Translations under genes and position numbers: made by a program
In this document: piece after piece, positions 1 through 8,556 of the stretch
Position numbering within the stretch: position 1 is the stretch's first letter
Layout of the letters: each line of letters starts with the position of its first letter
DNA from: JBLFWJ01 sp047611425
GTDB taxonomy: Bacteria > Bacteroidota > Bacteroidia > UBA10329
DNA length: 26,887 nucleotides
Assembly (NCBI GenBank): GCA_047611425.1
Contig: JBLFWJ010000026.1
Location: 1 to 26,887, forward strand
Reading direction: 5' to 3'
The notes under the pieces: generated by a model
Databases searched by the model: none
The model's input: the letters and a program-made list of their open reading frames with translations, nothing else
Told to the model about the DNA's origin: nothing

Positions 1-188
1 CGAAGCCAGAGAAGAAATTCAAAAGCGAATGGAGCTTCAGCATCTATAATGTTTATAGCAGACAGAACCCATATTTCATCTACTTCGCAACGGAGCTGGA
101 TGAAACGACAGAGGAAATCAGCATTGAAGCCAGACAGGTTTCTTTGTTTCCAATCATGCCAAGTGTAACCTGGAATTTCAAGTTCTGA
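1..188 (+). CDS. TonB-dependent receptor, C-terminal end only
   Basis: The window opens inside an open frame (codons from base 3) that ends at TGA 186-188, giving about 61 residues. The tail contains YNVYSRQNPYFIYF, then SLFPIMPSVTWNFKF, and ends in phenylalanine, as expected for the last strands of an outer-membrane barrel. This pattern is typical of the TonB-dependent receptors that sit directly upstream of DUF4249 lipoproteins in Bacteroidota, and such a gene starts one base after this stop. The family imports ligands through the outer membrane using TonB energy; the ligand cannot be told from this piece. The start and the plug domain lie outside the window. Confidence 0.82.
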   Translation, partial: KPEKKFKSEWSFSIYNVYSRQNPYFIYFATELDETTEEISIEARQVSLFPIMPSVTWNFKF

Positions 189-189
189 T

Positions 190-1131
190 ATGAAAAGGAC
201 AATCATAAATATGCTGCCTGCGATTGCACTTGTTTCGGTGTTAATCTCGTGCGAAAAGGTGATTGATGTGGAGGTACCGGACTCAGCCTCTTCTATAGTA
301 ATTGAAGGGAGTATTGAGTCAGGAGGTTTTCCTTTGATTCTTATAACTAGAAGCGAAGCCTACTTTTCGCCTATCTCAACTTCAGCTCAGGCGTTAGCCA
401 ATGTGTTGGTTGATTCAGCTCGTGTTTTTATCACGGTGGATGGTATAGAAACTGAAATAGATAAGTTTTGTCTGGATGACCTTCCACCGGAACTACAAGA
501 ATTGGCAGAAGATATTTTAGGGTTTGATAGCATTCCTGCAGGGCTGAATATTTGTGCCTGGGCAAATCCTTTCTTGGTTGGTATTGAAGGGAAAACGTAC
601 GGGCTTCGTGTTGTTCACGAGGGTGAGGAGTACAAAGCATCTACTACGATTCCGCATAAAGTGCCTTTGGATAGCATGTGGTTTAAACTGCAGCCACCCA
701 ATGAGGGACAAGGATTTATTTGGTGTACAATGGACGACCCGGACACGATTGGAAACTCCTATCGGATGTATGCCGAAAGAATCGGTAACGATGAGGGACC
801 AATTGCGGTTCCTGGAGCGAGCTTCGATGATCGATTCATTAATGGAGAAACATTCGATTTCAACTTTTCCCGAGGAACTCGATTTGGAGTGGAGGAAGAT
901 GAAGATTCAGCCTTTTTCTTTGCAACCGGTGATCTCGTTGCAGTGAAATTCACCACTACAGACCTTGCTGTTTACGATTTTTGGGAAAGCGCAGATGATG
1001 CCATTGCAGGTGGTCAAAACCCATTTGTTACGCCAACTCAGATAAGATCAAATTTTGATAATGGAGCGCGTGGGGTTTGGGCTGGTTACGGAGTAGCTTG
1101 GGACACTTTAGAATGTATTCCGGTACAATGA
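190..1131 (+). CDS. DUF4249 family lipoprotein, receptor partner
   Basis: The 313-residue protein begins with a lipoprotein signal peptide ending at the lipobox LISC (Cys21), so it should be membrane-anchored and may be exposed outside. The mature start (EKVIDVEVP, then IVIEGSIESG and a later ILITRSEAYF) is characteristic of DUF4249. Members of this family usually follow a TonB-dependent receptor and are thought to assist it in ligand capture; the biochemical role is not established. The start codon lies one base after the receptor stop, so the two genes are almost certainly co-transcribed and translationally coupled. The product ends with ordinary sequence and I see no damage. Family membership is fairly secure; function is inference from the neighbour. 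Confidence 0.85.
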   Translation: MKRTIINMLPAIALVSVLISCEKVIDVEVPDSASSIVIEGSIESGGFPLILITRSEAYFSPISTSAQALANVLVDSARVFITVDGIETEIDKFCLDDLPPELQELAEDILGFDSIPAGLNICAWANPFLVGIEGKTYGLRVVHEGEEYKASTTIPHKVPLDSMWFKLQPPNEGQGFIWCTMDDPDTIGNSYRMYAERIGNDEGPIAVPGASFDDRFINGETFDFNFSRGTRFGVEEDEDSAFFFATGDLVAVKFTTTDLAVYDFWESADDAIAGGQNPFVTPTQIRSNFDNGARGVWAGYGVAWDTLECIPVQ

Positions 1132-1164
1132 GTTGAAAACGACAATATTTCGGCTTGAGATTCG

Positions 1165-1173
1165 CAATTTCGC
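1165..1173 (+). promoter_or_regulatory. Possible -7 element before trxB
   Basis: CAATTTCGC followed by AGCCC resembles the Bacteroidota -7 element (TAnnTTTGC), about 36 bases before the trxB ATG. No TTTG stands at the right distance upstream, so this is a weak call. Confidence 0.28.
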
Positions 1174-1208
1174 AGCCCGCCAAAAGCAATAAATAGAACA
1201 AAAGAAAA

Positions 1209-2147
1209 ATGGAAGAAAGAGAGCACAGAACTTGCGTGATAATTGGATCCGGACCTGCTGGATATACTGCAGCTATTTACGCTGCAAGAGCTGATATGAA
1301 GCCGTTAATCTACACTGGTATGCAACCAGGTGGTCAGCTAACGATTACTACGGAGGTTGACAATTACCCGGGATATCCTGACGGAATTGATGGCCCGCAG
1401 ATGATGGAGGATTTTAGAAAGCAAGCGGAACGGTTTGGAACAGAGGTTCGGTATGAAATGGTAACCGAAGTTGATTTTACTGGCCCGAAACACGTCATCA
1501 AAATCAATGATAAAGAGTTGACAGCCGACACCGTTATTATTGCAACTGGTGCGTCTGCTAAATGGTTGGGTATCGAATCTGAGGAGCGATTGAATGGCTT
1601 CGGAGTTTCAGCCTGTGCAGTTTGCGATGGCTTCTTTTACAAAGGTCAAGATGTTGCAATTGTTGGAGCTGGAGACACAGCGGCAGAGGAGGCAAGCTAC
1701 CTAGCCAAGCTTTGTACCAAAGTGACAATGATTGTAAGACGAGACGAAATGCGTGCATCAAAAGCAATGCAGCATCGAGTTGAAGGTCTTAAGAATGTTG
1801 AGATTCTTTACAATACCGAAACCGATGAAATCCTAGGAGAAAAAGGCGTTGAGGCCGTTAGAGTGAAGAACAACAAGACCGGAGAATTGTCTGAGATTCC
1901 GATTACTGGATTTTTCGTGGCCATCGGTCACAAGCCGAACACCGACATCTTTAAGGGATGGTTAGATATGGATGCTGTTGGTTATTTAGATGTCGTACCA
2001 GGCACTTCAAAAACCAAGATACCCGGTGTATTCATTGGTGGTGATGCGTCCGAAAAGGTTTACCGTCAAGCGGTTACCGCAGCCGGAATGGGTTGCATGG
2101 CAGCATTGGATGCCGAGCGTTACTTGACTGAACAAGGAATTCACTAG
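1209..2147 (+). CDS. trxB: Thioredoxin-disulfide reductase
   Basis: The 312-residue protein has the normal length and order of low-molecular-weight thioredoxin reductases. An FAD-binding GSGPAGYTA motif lies near residue 14, the redox pair CAVC is at Cys136-Cys139 within SACAVCDGFFYK, an NADPH-binding IVGAGDTAAEEA motif follows near 152, and a C-terminal FAD segment (GVFIGGDASEKVYRQA) sits near 274. It uses NADPH to reduce thioredoxin in the cytoplasm and so feeds thiol-disulfide exchange, ribonucleotide reduction and peroxide defence. It stands alone on its strand: the DUF4249 gene ends 77 bases upstream and the next gene is convergent. A thioredoxin-like gene lies nearby on the other strand, but nothing shows that it is a partner. 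Confidence 0.96.
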   Translation: MEEREHRTCVIIGSGPAGYTAAIYAARADMKPLIYTGMQPGGQLTITTEVDNYPGYPDGIDGPQMMEDFRKQAERFGTEVRYEMVTEVDFTGPKHVIKINDKELTADTVIIATGASAKWLGIESEERLNGFGVSACAVCDGFFYKGQDVAIVGAGDTAAEEASYLAKLCTKVTMIVRRDEMRASKAMQHRVEGLKNVEILYNTETDEILGEKGVEAVRVKNNKTGELSEIPITGFFVAIGHKPNTDIFKGWLDMDAVGYLDVVPGTSKTKIPGVFIGGDASEKVYRQAVTAAGMGCMAALDAERYLTEQGIH

Positions 2148-2150
2148 TAA

Positions 2151-2205
2151 TGTCATGCCGCACTTGATGCGGCATCTAAGACCCCGCATCAGGTGCGGGG
2201 TGACA
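2151..2205. repeat. Two-hairpin palindromic intergenic repeat
   Basis: Two back-to-back perfect hairpins lie between convergent genes. Hairpin 1 (2155-2175) has arms ATGCCGCA/TGCGGCAT around CTTGA; hairpin 2 (2181-2201) has arms ACCCCGCA/TGCGGGGT around TCAGG. The unit is bounded by TGTCA (2151-2155) and TGACA (2201-2205), which are reverse complements. The form matches short palindromic repeats scattered between genes in many bacteria. In this position it could also act as a transcription stop for trxB, although there is no T-run. Confidence 0.75.
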
Positions 2206-2220
2206 ACCACAGGTAATAAT

Positions 2221-3237
2221 TCAATCTTTATTCGCCAAGTAGAACTCTTCTACTTGGCGAATTTTGTTTTGCTTCTCTTCATCAGGTAGAAAACTCGTCT
2301 TGAAACTGATCTTGGCAAATTCTGCCAATTCACCTTTCGATAAGTTCAAAGCTTCCGCCATGGCAGTGTAATTGGCGATCATGTGCCCGCCAAAATAGGC
2401 TGGGTCATCCGAATTGATGGAAGCCATTAAACCAGCATCAAGCATGGTACGAAGTGGGTGGTCTTTTAAATCGTCAATCACACAAAGTTTGTGATTGGAA
2501 AGCGGGCAAACGGTTAAGCCCATTTTCCGGCTGACCAATTCTGCAACCAATTTCTCATCATCTAGAGAGCGGTTTCCGTGATCTATACGATCAACATTTA
2601 ATTCGTTCAAAGCTTCCCAAACATATTCTGCCGGGCCTTCTTCTCCAGCGTGTGCTACCAGTTTGAAGCCTGCTTCTTTTGCTTTGGCAAATGCATTTTT
2701 AAACTTAGTTGGAGGATTTCCAAGCTCCGAAGAATCTAGACCTACTGCTGTGATTTTGTCTTTATGTCGTAGTCCATCTTCCAAAGTTCTGAGCGCAGAT
2801 GTCTCGTCTAAGTGCCTCAAAAAACTCATAATGAGAAGGCTGGTAATTCCAAGTTTGGATTCGGCTTCCTGCATCGCTCGCCAAATTCCGTTGATAACCG
2901 TATCAAATGGAATGCCCCTGTCTGTGTGACCTTGCGGGTCGAACATAATCTCGGTATGTACAACATTCTCAGAATGGACTTTGGAAAGATATGCCCATGT
3001 TAGGTCAAAGAAATCCTGCTCAGTTGTAAGCACATTCATTCCCTCATAATAGATGTCCAAGAAGTCTTGAAGATTGGAGAAGTTGTATGCCTCCTTCACT
3101 TCTTCTACCGAGTTGAAACGAATGTTAATCTTGTTTCGTTGAGCGATGGCAAACATCAATTCTGGCTCGAAAGAACCTTCAATGTGCAGGTGTAATTCGG
3201 CCTTCGGTAATCCTTGAATAAATTCTTGAATGTTCAA
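2221..3237 (-). CDS. Adenine deaminase-type adenosine deaminase family
   Basis: This 338-residue amidohydrolase has the metal ligands of the adenosine deaminase family: His16 and His18 (AELHLHIEGS), His196 with catalytic Glu199 (HAGEEG), and Asp277 (SDDP). Its SDDPAYFGG segment and TVCPLSNHKLCV stretch are those of the adenine deaminase branch (bacterial and fungal Aah1-like), whereas true adenosine deaminases usually carry a different sequence after the DDP. The likely reaction is adenine to hypoxanthine plus ammonia in purine salvage; adenosine as substrate cannot be excluded. It is the second gene of a leftward pair, 30 bases after the thioredoxin-like gene, and probably uses the promoter at 3848-3879. 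Length and motifs are complete. Confidence 0.88.
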   Translation of the reverse strand: MNIQEFIQGLPKAELHLHIEGSFEPELMFAIAQRNKINIRFNSVEEVKEAYNFSNLQDFLDIYYEGMNVLTTEQDFFDLTWAYLSKVHSENVVHTEIMFDPQGHTDRGIPFDTVINGIWRAMQEAESKLGITSLLIMSFLRHLDETSALRTLEDGLRHKDKITAVGLDSSELGNPPTKFKNAFAKAKEAGFKLVAHAGEEGPAEYVWEALNELNVDRIDHGNRSLDDEKLVAELVSRKMGLTVCPLSNHKLCVIDDLKDHPLRTMLDAGLMASINSDDPAYFGGHMIANYTAMAEALNLSKGELAEFAKISFKTSFLPDEEKQNKIRQVEEFYLANKD

Positions 3238-3267
3238 TTTTTCGGTCTTTGGTTAACTAAACGATAA

Positions 3268-3825
3268 TTATTGGTGCCACTTAATGTTGCAACCAATACT
3301 TGGCTTTTGTTCTGGAGAAATGGCTTCATCATTAATCAATTGGTCAAAAGCTAGTCTCAAGTCGTGTCCATCTATTGGTGCATCATTTCCCGGTCTTGAG
3401 TCATCCATTTGACCACGATAAACACACTTTAGTTCAGAATCGTAGAGATAGAAATCAGGGGTGCAAGCCGCATCGTAAGCCTTTGCCACGTCCTGCGTCT
3501 CATCAAATAAATATGGAAATGGAAATGCCTTTTCCGAGGTAAGTTGCTTCATGTGATCAGGTCCATCTTGAGGATGCGAAATCATACTATTGCTGCTTAT
3601 CGCGATAATCGAAATGCCGGAATCCTTGTAGTCATTTCCAATGTTAACCAGTTCGTCCATTACGTGAACAACAAACGGGCAGTGATTGCAGATGAACATT
3701 ACCAAGGTGCCTTTCGTACCCTTCAAGTCTTGAAGTGATTGTTCGGTTCCGATGACTACGTTGACCAATGAGAAATCGGGGGCAGTTGAGCCCAGATCAA
3801 TCATAACGGATGGAGTTAAAGACAT
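3268..3825 (-). CDS. Thioredoxin-like/peroxiredoxin-like redoxin
   Basis: The 185-residue protein has a thioredoxin-fold start (GSTAPDFSL) and a redox motif CNHC (Cys46 and Cys49) in FICNHCPFVVHV. The segment DETQDVAKAYDAACTPDFYL follows, holding the cis-proline TPDF, and the C-terminus is GCNIKWH. This is the pattern of the peroxiredoxin-like 'thioredoxin family' proteins common in Bacteroidota, which probably reduce disulfides or peroxides in the cytoplasm. No signal peptide is present. An internal Met8 is an alternative start. The gene is first in a pair with the deaminase, and a consensus promoter lies just upstream. The link between the two genes is likely only transcriptional. Confidence 0.85.
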   Translation of the reverse strand: MSLTPSVMIDLGSTAPDFSLVNVVIGTEQSLQDLKGTKGTLVMFICNHCPFVVHVMDELVNIGNDYKDSGISIIAISSNSMISHPQDGPDHMKQLTSEKAFPFPYLFDETQDVAKAYDAACTPDFYLYDSELKCVYRGQMDDSRPGNDAPIDGHDLRLAFDQLINDEAISPEQKPSIGCNIKWHQ

Positions 3826-3847
3826 GAATAGCTGCGTTGGTGCGGTT

Positions 3848-3879
3848 GCAAAATTAGTTTGGGAATCTACGCCAACAAA
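3848..3879 (-). promoter_or_regulatory. Consensus Bacteroidota promoter for 3825-2221 operon
   Basis: On the minus strand TTTG (3879-3876) is followed after exactly 19 bases by TAATTTTGC (3856-3848), which matches the Bacteroidota -33/-7 consensus (TTTG, then TAnnTTTG). It starts right after the stop codon of the metallopeptidase gene (3880-3882) and ends 22 bases before the redoxin ATG. It shows that the redoxin-deaminase pair can be transcribed independently of the gene upstream. Confidence 0.75.
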
Positions 3880-6800
3880 TCAAGGCTGAATTTTGATTAA
3901 GCGATGCGTTGAGTTAAATCCTTCCGAATCAACTCGTAACTGATACACACCGTTTGCCCATTCGCTCGTATTAAGAATGGTCGATTTAGCGTTTGGCGTT
4001 TCCGAGTAAGTGAGCTTTCCGGAAACATCAAAGACCGTGATTGACTGAATAATGCTTTCGCTAGAGACGGTTACAAGACTCTCAAAAGGATTTGGAAATA
4101 CACCAACATTAGTCTGATTATCCTCAATACCCACAGCTATCCAATTGTAAGTATCAGATAAAGTGGAACATCCATTTTCGTCATAGGCTTCGACCGAGTA
4201 CTCCCCAGTTGCTGTTGGGCTGTACGTCATATCATTAGCTCCTGTGATTGGATTGCCATCTAAAAACCACTGGTAATTCGTGGCGGAAGTCGATTCTAAT
4301 CCACTTCCGTTAAATGAAACGACTGGCATTGCTGGACTAGAATTAACGTTTACCGTTACAGAGTTTGTGTTGGAGCATCCTTCGTTGCTAGTTACCTCAA
4401 TATCATAGGTTTGATCCGAAGTTGGGTTAACAGAAATTGCATCGGTAGTCTGACCATCACCCCACAAATAAGAACCACCGCCTACTGCGGTAAGGGTTGT
4501 CGATTCACCCTCGCAGAGGGAAAGCGTGCCGTAAATACTTGCAGAAGGCTCTTCGTTGATTGTGGCAACAACTTCGGCTCTAGACGTACTACACCCTTGT
4601 TGTTGAATTTCCCAATCGTAGAAAAAGTAGTAATAAGCAGGATCGAAACTGCTGTTGGTGATAGAAATCGAGCTACCCACTGCATACGGATAACTCCCAC
4701 CTGTGTTGTTTCTATAAAGATCTGGAGACGGTGCACCAAGTTGTAAGTTGGTTCCAATCGGAACGTCAAAATTCAAGGTGATTCTGCTTTCGCCATCAGG
4801 TACATTGATGGTCGCGGATTCTAGAATCGCGCCTCCATTGTCTCTCAATTCGATGGTTCGGTTTCCGGCACCCTCAGCATACATTTTAACTGAAACAAGT
4901 GTGACGGCCTCTACGCAATCAAATATCAAGTATTGATTCCCAGCAAAATTATCACCATCTCCAAAGGAGTTGTCGAATGGGCCACCATAGACAGCTGGTC
5001 CAGCAGATGAGCTCTCAACAAAATAGCTGGTAGTTGAATTAAGGGTAGGAGTTGTGAAGTTGGTGCCTGAATTGACAATATTTCCAGCTGTTGGGCCATC
5101 GTACCAGTTCATGTCTACACCTCCATTCGCACTTAATTGGAGTGTTCCTGGACCACATCTTTCTGCCCCGATTGTAGTTGGAGCGGTTAAGACCTGCGCC
5201 AATACTTCAGTCCGTTCCGTGATACATCCGGGAGTTTCAATTTCCCAATCATAGAAAAAGTAATAATAGTCCACCCCTGCACTGCTGTTGGTTATTGAAA
5301 CCAAATCTTGCAGTGAGTAAGGGTAGTTCGGGCTGTCGTTGTTTCTAAAAAGGTTGGGTTCCGCTCCAGTTCCTAATTGATAGTCTGTTCCGGGTTGAAT
5401 GGTAAAATCAAGGCTGATGGTTTGTTCTCCATCTGCAATAAAGACCGTTAAACTCTGGAGTAATGATCCAGCATTGTCTCTTAGCTCAATGGTTCTGTTT
5501 CCGCCACCTTCTGCATAAACCTTTACGCTGTTTAGCGTGAATGCATCCAAGCAATCGAAGATCAAATGCTGATCTCCCGTAAAGTTGCCGCCACCGCCAA
5601 ACGAATTGTCAGCTGGACCAACATTATCAAGAGTTGGACCTTGGGCTTCTTCAACATAATAAGTGGCATTGCTATTTAGAAATGGTGTGTTGAATGGGTT
5701 TCCAGAACCGATTGAAGTTCCGCCAGCGGCTTGGTTGTACCAAACCATTTGTCCGGCTCCATTTGCGGATAAACTAACTGATCCTGCATCACATCGTTGG
5801 CCGTCATTTGCTAATGGGCCAGTTGGAAAATCAACCGTAACGTAGTTATTGTAAGAAACTGAGTTGCTACCAAAGCCGTTTGTTGCTGTAAGCGATACAG
5901 TGTAAGAGCCTTCATTTGCATAAGAATGCGAAGGGTTTTGTTGTGTGGATGTTGATCCATCGCCAAATTCCCAAAGCCAAGTTGTTGCGCCATTTACAGA
6001 TTGATCAAAAAAGTCAACCTCCCCTGAACAAGAAGCCAGCGGAGATCCTGTAAAACTTGGAACCGGAGGTGAATTTGGCTGTGTACATGTCCAGTTTAAT
6101 TCAAAGCCATCTTCATTAATTAAGCCGTCAGTTGTTTGTCGAACGGTAATCGATCCTCCGCTTGATGTGATTGTACCACCATTAGGAAGGCCGGTGCCAT
6201 CGTATTGTCCGATTAATGGACTGGCCGTATTTGGACCATCGAAGATGTATAGGTAATCCCATCCTGCTTCAAATGAAAACAAGGCGAAATTCAACGTGAC
6301 TGTTGCTGCTCCGGTTGGAGAAATTGTGGTCGAAGCGTCAGTATTAATCTGGTAGTCTGCATTTGGTCCGCCATCATCATACAGGGTGCCGATACAGGAA
6401 GTCTGTGTATTTGTTCCGGTCGGAGGCATAATCGCTATACAGGGATTGCTCGGGTCGATGGATATATAATCAGGCTTAATCTCGTCATCGAGTCCGCAAG
6501 TGCTTCCGTCCGTATTTAGTGTGACCGTGTATAGTCCAAAGCTGGTGTACGTATGTGTTGGGTTGATATCTGTGCTGTTCGTGCCATCTCCGAAGTCCCA
6601 AGTGAAAGAGCCACCATTCGTGCTCAGATTGGAGAAGTTTACAGTAAATGGAACCTCGCAGGATGATGTAAGTGGCGTTGTGAATTCGGCTGTAACCGTA
6701 GCATCAAATTCATCGCCAACACCAACTGCATACCATGCATTGGTGCAGGCAATCACTTCATCAGAACATGCACCAAATAGGTCGGCTGCTGCCTGAATGG

Positions 6801-8367
6801 AATAAAACCGTGCATCCGCATATTCTGAAGTGGGACCAAGGTAGACCGACAAGTTGCGATATGCGATTGCAGATGCATCGTCAAGTCCTAGTCCAGTTAC
6901 ATCATAGCTATCTCCGTTATCATTTGTTCCGGTTTCTCCATCGGTTAGGATTACAAACCATTTATTTTGGACTCCACTGTTCGTGTGAACACCTCCATTG
7001 TCTCCAGTTCCTGTTGCATAGTTGGTTCCCAAGTAGGTGTCTGGATCTCCATAGGCATTCGGGTTGACCATGGATCTAAGCGTGCCAAAATCTTCCCCAA
7101 TTAACCAATCAGCGGTGGCTTCGGCAGCTACCCATTCTATGGCAGAACCAAAAATGTCTGAAAAGGATTCGTTCAATGCGCCATACTCATCTTGATAGAT
7201 AAGACCCGCTGTAAACGTGGTTACGCCATGTGCCATTTCATGGCCACAAACATCTAAGGAAGTCAGAGGATTACCACTTCCATTGCCATCTCCGTAGGTC
7301 ATACGTTGCCCATCCCAAAAGGCATTGAAGTAATCTTGATCATAATGGATGTAGCTATTCAGCGCCATGTTATTGTCATCCAAACTTTGGCGACCGTGCA
7401 CATCTAAAAAGTAATCGTAGGTCATTTCTGCACCCCAATGTGCATCGGTTGCAAACTGATCCAGATTGGCGTTGGTATTGTTCCAAAAGTTGTCTGCATC
7501 GGTGAAATCAACTGCGTTGTCGTAGTTGGTTCCGGTATTCATGTCGTAGGTGTTGATTCCGTTTCCTCTTCCGCTTTCACGCAAACGGAAACCGCCCCCA
7601 AAGCTGTCTGCAACAATGTCTTGGGTATTGCTATAACCAGTTTGGGCCGTGCCCGGAACATCAGCAATGTGGATTAAGTGATGCTCGAATAGGACTTCGC
7701 CTGTATTGGCGTTAACAAATACATCGGCCCGATACAAGGGCTCGTGTGCATAGATGTTGAATTTGTAGGCCAACTTAAAAGCAGTTGGTCGTTTAAAATC
7801 GAATGTTGGATTGATATAAACCAATTCACCTTTTGGTAAATAGGTTGCTTCAGGGTCATGTTGTTCCATTTTTAAATGGGAATCTTCTCCTGGTAATTCC
7901 CACTTATAAGATTCAGCATCGATGTGTTCCAGTGCTCTTTGTAACGCCATTTCTTCGGATAATGAAGAAGTTTTAGCGGCAATTTTTGAAACTATTTTTC
8001 CGTTTGCAGAAACGACCAAGTCATTCTTAACGTGAGCTGTATAGAATGCTCCAAAAACGAGAGTACCGTTGATTTGAAGCTGATATTTAATGTGTTGCTG
8101 GCCAATTTTATCCGTTGATTCAGAGACCTGAACCAAATTGGTTCCTTCTTCTAGTTGAAACGCCTTTTGAGCCCATATAGAAAACTTGGATGCCGGTAAG
8201 CGATTGTCGGTTCGGAATTGTACGAATTCCGGTAAATCAGATTTTGATCCAATCCGAATCAGGTCGGTTCCTGAGATAAGTTTGTTCGCTTCAGCGCCTT
8301 GATATTTCTGACTAAAACCTACTATAGATAAGAGTAGGAGGATGGTGGTGATTAGACTGCCTTTCAT
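3880..8367 (-). CDS. Secreted M4 metallopeptidase, PKD/CUB/Ig modules, T9SS tail
   Basis: The 1495-residue protein has a signal peptide (MKGSLITTILLLLSIVGFSQ) and a thermolysin/fungalysin-type propeptide to about residue 225. The M4 catalytic domain follows, with HEMAH at 376-380, the third zinc ligand Glu400 in NESFSD and catalytic His461 in GGVHTNSG; these spacings agree with thermolysin. After it come a PKD domain (about 567-619), a CUB-like domain (657-760), a second PKD (769-842), two tandem 212-residue modules starting near 858 and 1070, an Ig-like segment (about 1275-1345), and a T9SS type A sorting domain from about 1419 (VFPNPFESLVTV) to the end. It should be exported by T9SS and digest protein outside the cell, with the accessory domains binding substrate or surface. 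The gene appears intact and stands alone. Confidence 0.94.
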   Translation of the reverse strand: MKGSLITTILLLLSIVGFSQKYQGAEANKLISGTDLIRIGSKSDLPEFVQFRTDNRLPASKFSIWAQKAFQLEEGTNLVQVSESTDKIGQQHIKYQLQINGTLVFGAFYTAHVKNDLVVSANGKIVSKIAAKTSSLSEEMALQRALEHIDAESYKWELPGEDSHLKMEQHDPEATYLPKGELVYINPTFDFKRPTAFKLAYKFNIYAHEPLYRADVFVNANTGEVLFEHHLIHIADVPGTAQTGYSNTQDIVADSFGGGFRLRESGRGNGINTYDMNTGTNYDNAVDFTDADNFWNNTNANLDQFATDAHWGAEMTYDYFLDVHGRQSLDDNNMALNSYIHYDQDYFNAFWDGQRMTYGDGNGSGNPLTSLDVCGHEMAHGVTTFTAGLIYQDEYGALNESFSDIFGSAIEWVAAEATADWLIGEDFGTLRSMVNPNAYGDPDTYLGTNYATGTGDNGGVHTNSGVQNKWFVILTDGETGTNDNGDSYDVTGLGLDDASAIAYRNLSVYLGPTSEYADARFYSIQAAADLFGACSDEVIACTNAWYAVGVGDEFDATVTAEFTTPLTSSCEVPFTVNFSNLSTNGGSFTWDFGDGTNSTDINPTHTYTSFGLYTVTLNTDGSTCGLDDEIKPDYISIDPSNPCIAIMPPTGTNTQTSCIGTLYDDGGPNADYQINTDASTTISPTGAATVTLNFALFSFEAGWDYLYIFDGPNTASPLIGQYDGTGLPNGGTITSSGGSITVRQTTDGLINEDGFELNWTCTQPNSPPVPSFTGSPLASCSGEVDFFDQSVNGATTWLWEFGDGSTSTQQNPSHSYANEGSYTVSLTATNGFGSNSVSYNNYVTVDFPTGPLANDGQRCDAGSVSLSANGAGQMVWYNQAAGGTSIGSGNPFNTPFLNSNATYYVEEAQGPTLDNVGPADNSFGGGGNFTGDQHLIFDCLDAFTLNSVKVYAEGGGNRTIELRDNAGSLLQSLTVFIADGEQTISLDFTIQPGTDYQLGTGAEPNLFRNNDSPNYPYSLQDLVSITNSSAGVDYYYFFYDWEIETPGCITERTEVLAQVLTAPTTIGAERCGPGTLQLSANGGVDMNWYDGPTAGNIVNSGTNFTTPTLNSTTSYFVESSSAGPAVYGGPFDNSFGDGDNFAGNQYLIFDCVEAVTLVSVKMYAEGAGNRTIELRDNGGAILESATINVPDGESRITLNFDVPIGTNLQLGAPSPDLYRNNTGGSYPYAVGSSISITNSSFDPAYYYFFYDWEIQQQGCSTSRAEVVATINEEPSASIYGTLSLCEGESTTLTAVGGGSYLWGDGQTTDAISVNPTSDQTYDIEVTSNEGCSNTNSVTVNVNSSPAMPVVSFNGSGLESTSATNYQWFLDGNPITGANDMTYSPTATGEYSVEAYDENGCSTLSDTYNWIAVGIEDNQTNVGVFPNPFESLVTVSSESIIQSITVFDVSGKLTYSETPNAKSTILNTSEWANGVYQLRVDSEGFNSTHRLIKIQP

Positions 8368-8379
8368 TCGGTCGGTTTG

Positions 8380-8556
8380 TTAGGTCGACAAGGTTACTTC
8401 GAAATCTGATGAAAGTTCGCTTTTCATGTTGCCAACCGCATGAATGAGGTTGCACTTCGATAATGCATTGATGGCAAAGGTTGGGGTCTCCGTTAATAAT
8501 AAACGATGAATCAATCCTTCAGTAGCATCCGGCCACAAGCGGTCAATCCACCCGCT
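8380..8556 (-). other. Unassigned protein-like open run, no start
   Basis: Between the metallopeptidase ATG and the stop of the gene upstream, one minus-strand frame stays open for 58 codons, bounded by TGA and TAA. It reads like ordinary protein (WIDRLWPDATEGLIHRLLL, later TPTFAINALSKCNLIHAVG). The only ATG is at residue 44 of the run, so it is unlikely to be a complete gene. It may be a gene remnant or a short dispersed repeat that happens to be open. I do not recognise a family. Confidence 0.3.

Noticed and set aside
4400..6100. DNA repeats in the peptidase gene as a CRISPR or mobile repeat
   Set aside because: They are in-frame protein module duplications with large, diverged units and no regular spacers.
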